From contig CAMDOY010000107.1 of assembly GCA_945903655.1 (NCBI GenBank), positions 1 through 9,987 on the forward strand: DNA of 9,987 bases, in the 5' to 3' direction. Position 1 is the first letter of the stretch, and each line of letters starts with the position of its first letter. The position numbers and the translations under genes are program-made. Below are positions 6,982 to 9,987 of this stretch, piece after piece. This DNA comes from Rhizobium sp. Q54. GTDB lineage: Bacteria > Pseudomonadota > Alphaproteobacteria > Rhizobiales > Beijerinckiaceae. The notes under the pieces were generated by a model, which saw only the letters and a program-made list of their open reading frames with translations, had not been told where the DNA came from and searched no databases.

Positions 6982-8096
6982 GCCGCTGTCTCCGGTTTGC
7001 GGGCGCGTTGGATGATGTCGATCACCAGATCAGCCAGACGCTCGGCGGCGTCCGGGGCGCCTGCGTTTCTGGCGGCCTGCGCGCGTTGCGTCAAACCCGA
7101 ATGATCCGCCATGGCCTGCGCCAGTTGCGACGCCAACCATTCGGGCGTGAAGTCTTTCTGCACGATCACCATCGCCGCACCCGTGGCCGCCAGATGCTGC
7201 GCATTCGCCGCCTGATCCTGATCGAGCGCGAAGGGGAAGGGCACGAGAATGCTGGGGCGTCCGATGACAGCCAGTTCCGAAACGGTGGAAGCGCCCGAGC
7301 GTGCAATGACCAGATGGGCCTGCGCGATGCGGTTGGGCAAATCGGAGAAAAAGGGCGCGACCTCCGCCTCGACGTCGAGCGCCCCATAGGCGGCGCGTAC
7401 ACGCGCCTCATCCTCGCCGCGCGCCTGCTGAACAATGATAAGCTGCGCGCGCTGCGCAGGATCAAGCAGGGCTATGGCTGCGGGCACGATGTCGGACATG
7501 ACTTTCGCGCCCTGTGAGCCGCCCGTCACAGCCAAACGAAAGCGCCCATCGGCGAAATCGGGATAGGGAATGTTCGCGGCTTCGAGCACCATGGGGCGAA
7601 CGGGGTTGCCGGTGCAGGTGACGCGCAAGCGCAAGGCCTCGGGCACGCCGCCGAGCGAGGGGAACCCGCAGCCAATAGCATCGACGCTTGAGGCCAGAAA
7701 CCGATTGGCCTTGCCCAGCACCGCATTCTGATCATGCAGCACGGAGGGCGTGCGAAGGATCGCGGCGGCCAGAAGCGGCGGCACCGTGGGATAACCGCCA
7801 AAACCCACAACGCACAAGGGCCGCACCCGCCGCAGCAGGCCCAACGATTCAATCACGCCGCGCATCAGGGTCAGCGCGGCGAGGCCCTTGGCGATGAGGG
7901 AGCCGCCGCGCGGCGTCGCTGATGCAATGGTGTGAATGGCGCGCGCGGGAAAGGCGCCGCCATAACGGATCGCCCGGTCATCGGTCACAAGCTCCACAGG
8001 CAAGCCACGCCGCGCCAGCGCGACCGCCAGCGATTCCGCAGGAAAGAGATGACCGCCCGTGCCGCCAGCGGCCAGAAGAACCGGACGCTCACTCAT
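6978..8096 (-). CDS. murG: Lipid II synthase MurG (GlcNAc transferase)
   Basis: MurG is a peripheral inner-membrane GT-B glycosyltransferase. It moves GlcNAc from UDP-GlcNAc to lipid I on the cytoplasmic face, making lipid II. From the ATG at 8096 it has 372 residues, slightly long as in other alphaproteobacteria. Seen: the glycine loop GGTGGHLFPA (11-20), VGFGGYPTVPPLLAA (97-111), HDQNAVLGKANR (121-132), the second glycine loop TGGSQGA (191-197), and the donor site RSGASTVSELAVIGRPS (266-282) with PFPFALDQDQAANAQ (286-300). The usual HEQN reads HDQN here. The frame is open upstream to 8495, but those codons are an out-of-frame reading of ftsW. The chosen ATG gives the family start MSERPVLLAAGGTGG and overlaps the ftsW stop in an ATGA. 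GGGCGGG just upstream may serve as the ribosome site. Confidence 0.97.
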   Translation of the reverse strand: MSERPVLLAAGGTGGHLFPAESLAVALARRGLPVELVTDDRAIRYGGAFPARAIHTIASATPRGGSLIAKGLAALTLMRGVIESLGLLRRVRPLCVVGFGGYPTVPPLLAAAILRTPSVLHDQNAVLGKANRFLASSVDAIGCGFPSLGGVPEALRLRVTCTGNPVRPMVLEAANIPYPDFADGRFRLAVTGGSQGAKVMSDIVPAAIALLDPAQRAQLIIVQQARGEDEARVRAAYGALDVEAEVAPFFSDLPNRIAQAHLVIARSGASTVSELAVIGRPSILVPFPFALDQDQAANAQHLAATGAAMVIVQKDFTPEWLASQLAQAMADHSGLTQRAQAARNAGAPDAAERLADLVIDIIQRARKPETAA

Positions 8097-9223
8097 TCCA
8101 TGACCCGCCCGATGATCTGCGATTTGGGCCTGCGCCGCGTCACCGCAATCAGAAAGCCCATGGCGAGCGCCAGCGAGATGAGGGACGAACCGCCATAGGA
8201 GATGAAGGGCAGCGTCATGCCCTTGGCGGGCATGAGATGCACATTCACCGCCATGTTGATGGCGCTCTGCAAGCCAAAGAGCATGACAAGCCCGGCCGAG
8301 GCGAAACGGCAGAAGGGATCCTCGTTCTTGGAGGCCAGCCACAGCACGCGCAGCACGATGAAGGCGAAGAGGCATACGATGCCGATGCAGAAGAGCACGC
8401 CGAACTCCTCGCCGGTGACGGCGAAAATGAAATCGGTGTGACTGTCCGGCAGGATGCGCTTGAGCGTGCCCTCGCCCGGCCCCTTGCCGAGCCATCCGCC
8501 GGAGATGAAGCTCTCCATGGCCGTGTCGACCTGAAAGGTGTCGCCGACGCCAACCCCTGCGGTGGGATCGATGAACTTCTCGATGCGCATACGCACATGG
8601 GGCACGAATTTATAGGCGAGCAGGACGCCTGCGGCGCCGACGCCGCCAATGCCCGCCACCCAGAACCAGTGCAGGCCCGCCATGAAGAACAGGGCGGCCC
8701 AGACCAGCGAGATCAACATGGTCTGGCCGAAGTCAGGTTGCAAAATGAGCGGTACGATGGTGGCGGGCAACAGCAACAGCGCCATGAAATTGGCGGGCAC
8801 ATCGCGCCGCCGGGCGCCCTCGGAAAAGGCCCAGGCCGCCAGGATCACAAAAGCAGGTTTGACAAATTCGGAGGGTTGAATGCCGAAGATCCAGCGCCTG
8901 GCGCCCTTCACCTCAACGCCGAACAGGATCGCCGCGATCACCAAGGCCATACCGACGCAAAAAATGAGAAGCGCCGCGCGACGCACGAGGCGCGGCGTCA
9001 GGAAAGAGGTGGCGATGATGAGCACCGCCGCCGGGATGAGATAGATCACCTGCCGGTTGACGAAGTGGAAGGTCGGAAGTCCCAGCCGTTCCGCCACCGG
9101 GGGCGATCCGGCGAGGGTGAGCACAAGGCCGAGCACCATCAAGCCCGTGAGGGAGGCGAGCAGCCAGCGATCGACGGTCCACCACCAATCGGCGAAAGGC
9201 GAACGTTCAGCGCGCGAGACCAT
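8093..9223 (-). CDS. ftsW: Septal peptidoglycan polymerase FtsW
   Basis: FtsW is a SEDS-family inner-membrane glycosyltransferase that polymerises lipid II at the septum together with the transpeptidase FtsI (PBP3). The 376 residues carry about ten membrane segments. The N-terminal tail MVSRAERSPFADWWWTVDRW matches Hyphomicrobiales FtsW. SEDS motifs seen: KGARRWI (106-112), QPSEFVKPA (116-124), LQPDFGQTML (161-170), GGWLGKGPGEG (242-252), LPDSHTDFIFAVTGEEFG (258-275), in which Asp264 is the likely catalytic Asp, and MPAKGMTLPFISYGGSSL (331-348). The tail is basic (RRRPKSQIIGRVME). The ATG at 9223 follows the murD stop by 9 nt. Its ribosome site overlaps the murD TGA, so translation of the two is probably coupled. 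FtsW rather than RodA is called from the dcw context. Confidence 0.98.
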   Translation of the reverse strand: MVSRAERSPFADWWWTVDRWLLASLTGLMVLGLVLTLAGSPPVAERLGLPTFHFVNRQVIYLIPAAVLIIATSFLTPRLVRRAALLIFCVGMALVIAAILFGVEVKGARRWIFGIQPSEFVKPAFVILAAWAFSEGARRRDVPANFMALLLLPATIVPLILQPDFGQTMLISLVWAALFFMAGLHWFWVAGIGGVGAAGVLLAYKFVPHVRMRIEKFIDPTAGVGVGDTFQVDTAMESFISGGWLGKGPGEGTLKRILPDSHTDFIFAVTGEEFGVLFCIGIVCLFAFIVLRVLWLASKNEDPFCRFASAGLVMLFGLQSAINMAVNVHLMPAKGMTLPFISYGGSSLISLALAMGFLIAVTRRRPKSQIIGRVME

Positions 9224-9228
9224 GGCTT

Positions 9229-9234
9229 CTCCTC
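9229..9234 (-). promoter_or_regulatory. ftsW ribosome binding site
   Basis: GAGGAG lies 5 nt before the ftsW ATG and overlaps the murD TGA (9235-9233). It is one of the strongest ribosome sites in the window and fixes the ftsW start. Confidence 0.8.
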
Positions 9235-9987
9235 AGGGCTGCTGCATGCGCGCGGCAAGCGCGATGGCGAGTTCACGAAAGGCGTTTCCACGCATTTCAA
9301 AATTGGGGAATTGATCGTAACTGGCGCAGGCCGGCGAAAGCAGCACCACAGGCTCGCGAGCGTCGCTGGCCAGGGCGTCCTGCGCCGCGCGCGCGATGGC
9401 CACATCCAGCGTTCCGCATTGCTCATGGGCGACCGCGCCGCCCAAAGTGCGCGCAAAATCGTCAGCTGCGGCGCCGATGAGATAGGCCTTGCGCACCCTG
9501 GGGAAGAGCGGACGCAGGGGCTCGATGCCGCCATCCTTGGCTTTGCCGCCGATGATCCAGAAGATGTCGTCGAAGGACAAAAGCGCCTTCTCCGCAGCGT
9601 CCGCATTGGTCGCCTTGGAGTCGTTGATGAAGAGCGCCGGCCCGATGCGCACGACCTCTTCCATGCGATGGGGCAGACCTGGAAAGCTGTCAAAGCCCGC
9701 GCAGATGGCGCCATGGTTCACGCCCAGCCATTCGCAGGCGCTAAAGGCCGCCGCCGCATTCTGTCCATTATGCGCGCCGCGCAAGGCCCGCGCTTGAGCC
9801 AGCGAGGCCAGGGGCTCGATCAGTCTGCGGCCCCCGCCAAGCGAAATCGCGCGGTGCAGCCGGTTGGCCGCATAGTGCGTGCACCCCAACAGATCCGACG
9901 GACCATGCGAGATCGGCGTCACCATCTTCCCCGTCGCCAGCAAGCGGCGGAACATGGCGCGGCAATGATCGTCGTCCACGCCCAGAA
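9233..9987 (-). CDS. murD: UDP-MurNAc-L-alanine--D-glutamate ligase (3' part)
   Basis: MurD is the cytoplasmic ATP-dependent ligase that adds D-Glu to UDP-MurNAc-L-Ala. The window holds the last 250 residues; the N-terminal UDP-binding domain and the P-loop lie beyond the right edge. Seen in order: the end of the central domain with GAHNGQNAAAAFSA, then the C-terminal domain with SFPGLPHRMEEV, the signature INDSKATNADAAEKAL, WIIGGKAKDGG, and near the end LLSPACASYDQFPNF followed by EMRGNAFREL. NDSKATN and the SPACAS segment are diagnostic of MurD among Mur ligases. The frame has no stop up to the edge. A GTG at 9979 is in frame but is an internal codon, since conserved sequence continues past it. 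The stop is 9 nt from ftsW. Nothing looks broken in the visible part. Confidence 0.97.
   Translation of the reverse strand, partial: LGVDDDHCRAMFRRLLATGKMVTPISHGPSDLLGCTHYAANRLHRAISLGGGRRLIEPLASLAQARALRGAHNGQNAAAAFSACEWLGVNHGAICAGFDSFPGLPHRMEEVVRIGPALFINDSKATNADAAEKALLSFDDIFWIIGGKAKDGGIEPLRPLFPRVRKAYLIGAAADDFARTLGGAVAHEQCGTLDVAIARAAQDALASDAREPVVLLSPACASYDQFPNFEMRGNAFRELAIALAARMQQP

Noticed and set aside
5620..7104. Plus-strand open frame of 494 codons opposite murC
   Set aside because: It is longer than murC itself, but its content is His/Gly/Ala/Asp-rich shadow sequence with no domain. murC is unmistakable on the other strand.
8097..8495. 133-codon N-terminal extension of murG in frame with the enzyme
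   Set aside because: The extension is ftsW read in another frame, with low-complexity content. The ATGA overlap and the MSERPVLLAAGGTGG start fix the true beginning at 8096.
1..9987. Mobile elements, CRISPR arrays, tRNA or other RNA genes, or a new defence-type system
   Set aside because: Both strands are accounted for by nine conserved dcw genes with almost no spare sequence. No long terminal repeats, repeat-spacer pattern or tRNA-like fold was seen.

Overview
The window is a 10-kb block of a chromosomal dcw (division and cell wall) cluster. It is GC-rich, and every gene lies on the minus strand. In the direction of transcription (right to left) the order is murD (3' part), ftsW, murG, murC, murB, ddl, ftsQ, ftsA, ftsZ (5' part). 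All nine proteins were recognised from their family motifs. No RNA gene, mobile element, CRISPR array, phage gene or accessory island is visible.

The gene order and protein features point to an alphaproteobacterium, most likely of the order Hyphomicrobiales (Rhizobiales). The clues are the FtsZ with a long Pro/Gln/Ala-rich linker and a PRMPTIDE segment, the FtsQ start MDGGRRLLRSL, the FtsA tail RVGRWLKESF, the MurG motif ALDQDQAANAQ and the FtsW start with a WWW cluster. I cannot name a family or genus from sequence alone.

Layout from the right edge: murD (9987-9233, its N-terminal part outside the window); ftsW (9223-8093) after a 9-nt gap; murG (8096-6978), murC (6981-5572) and murB (5575-4652), each overlapping the gene before it by 4 nt; a 34-nt gap; ddl (4617-3694); ftsQ (3727-2720), overlapping ddl by 34 nt; ftsA (2723-1410), overlapping ftsQ by 4 nt; then the only substantial gap, 88 nt, before ftsZ (1321 to beyond the left edge). 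No stretch of 300 bases lacks a gene.

The genes act in one process. MurB, MurC and MurD make the UDP-MurNAc-peptide precursor, and Ddl supplies D-Ala-D-Ala. MurG adds GlcNAc to lipid I to make lipid II, and FtsW polymerises lipid II at the septum. FtsQ belongs to the FtsQLB divisome complex, and FtsA anchors the FtsZ ring to the membrane. The tight spacing implies one transcript with translational coupling.

I found no new biological system. The points that merit a second look are small: an ftsA-ftsZ gap with a hairpin, a tandem hexamer and an inverted repeat; an AT-rich, oddly coded patch inside ddl; a conservative change in the MurG HEQN motif; a cysteine in the FtsZ glycine-rich nucleotide loop; and start codons of murB, ddl and murG that a longest-ORF caller would misplace.
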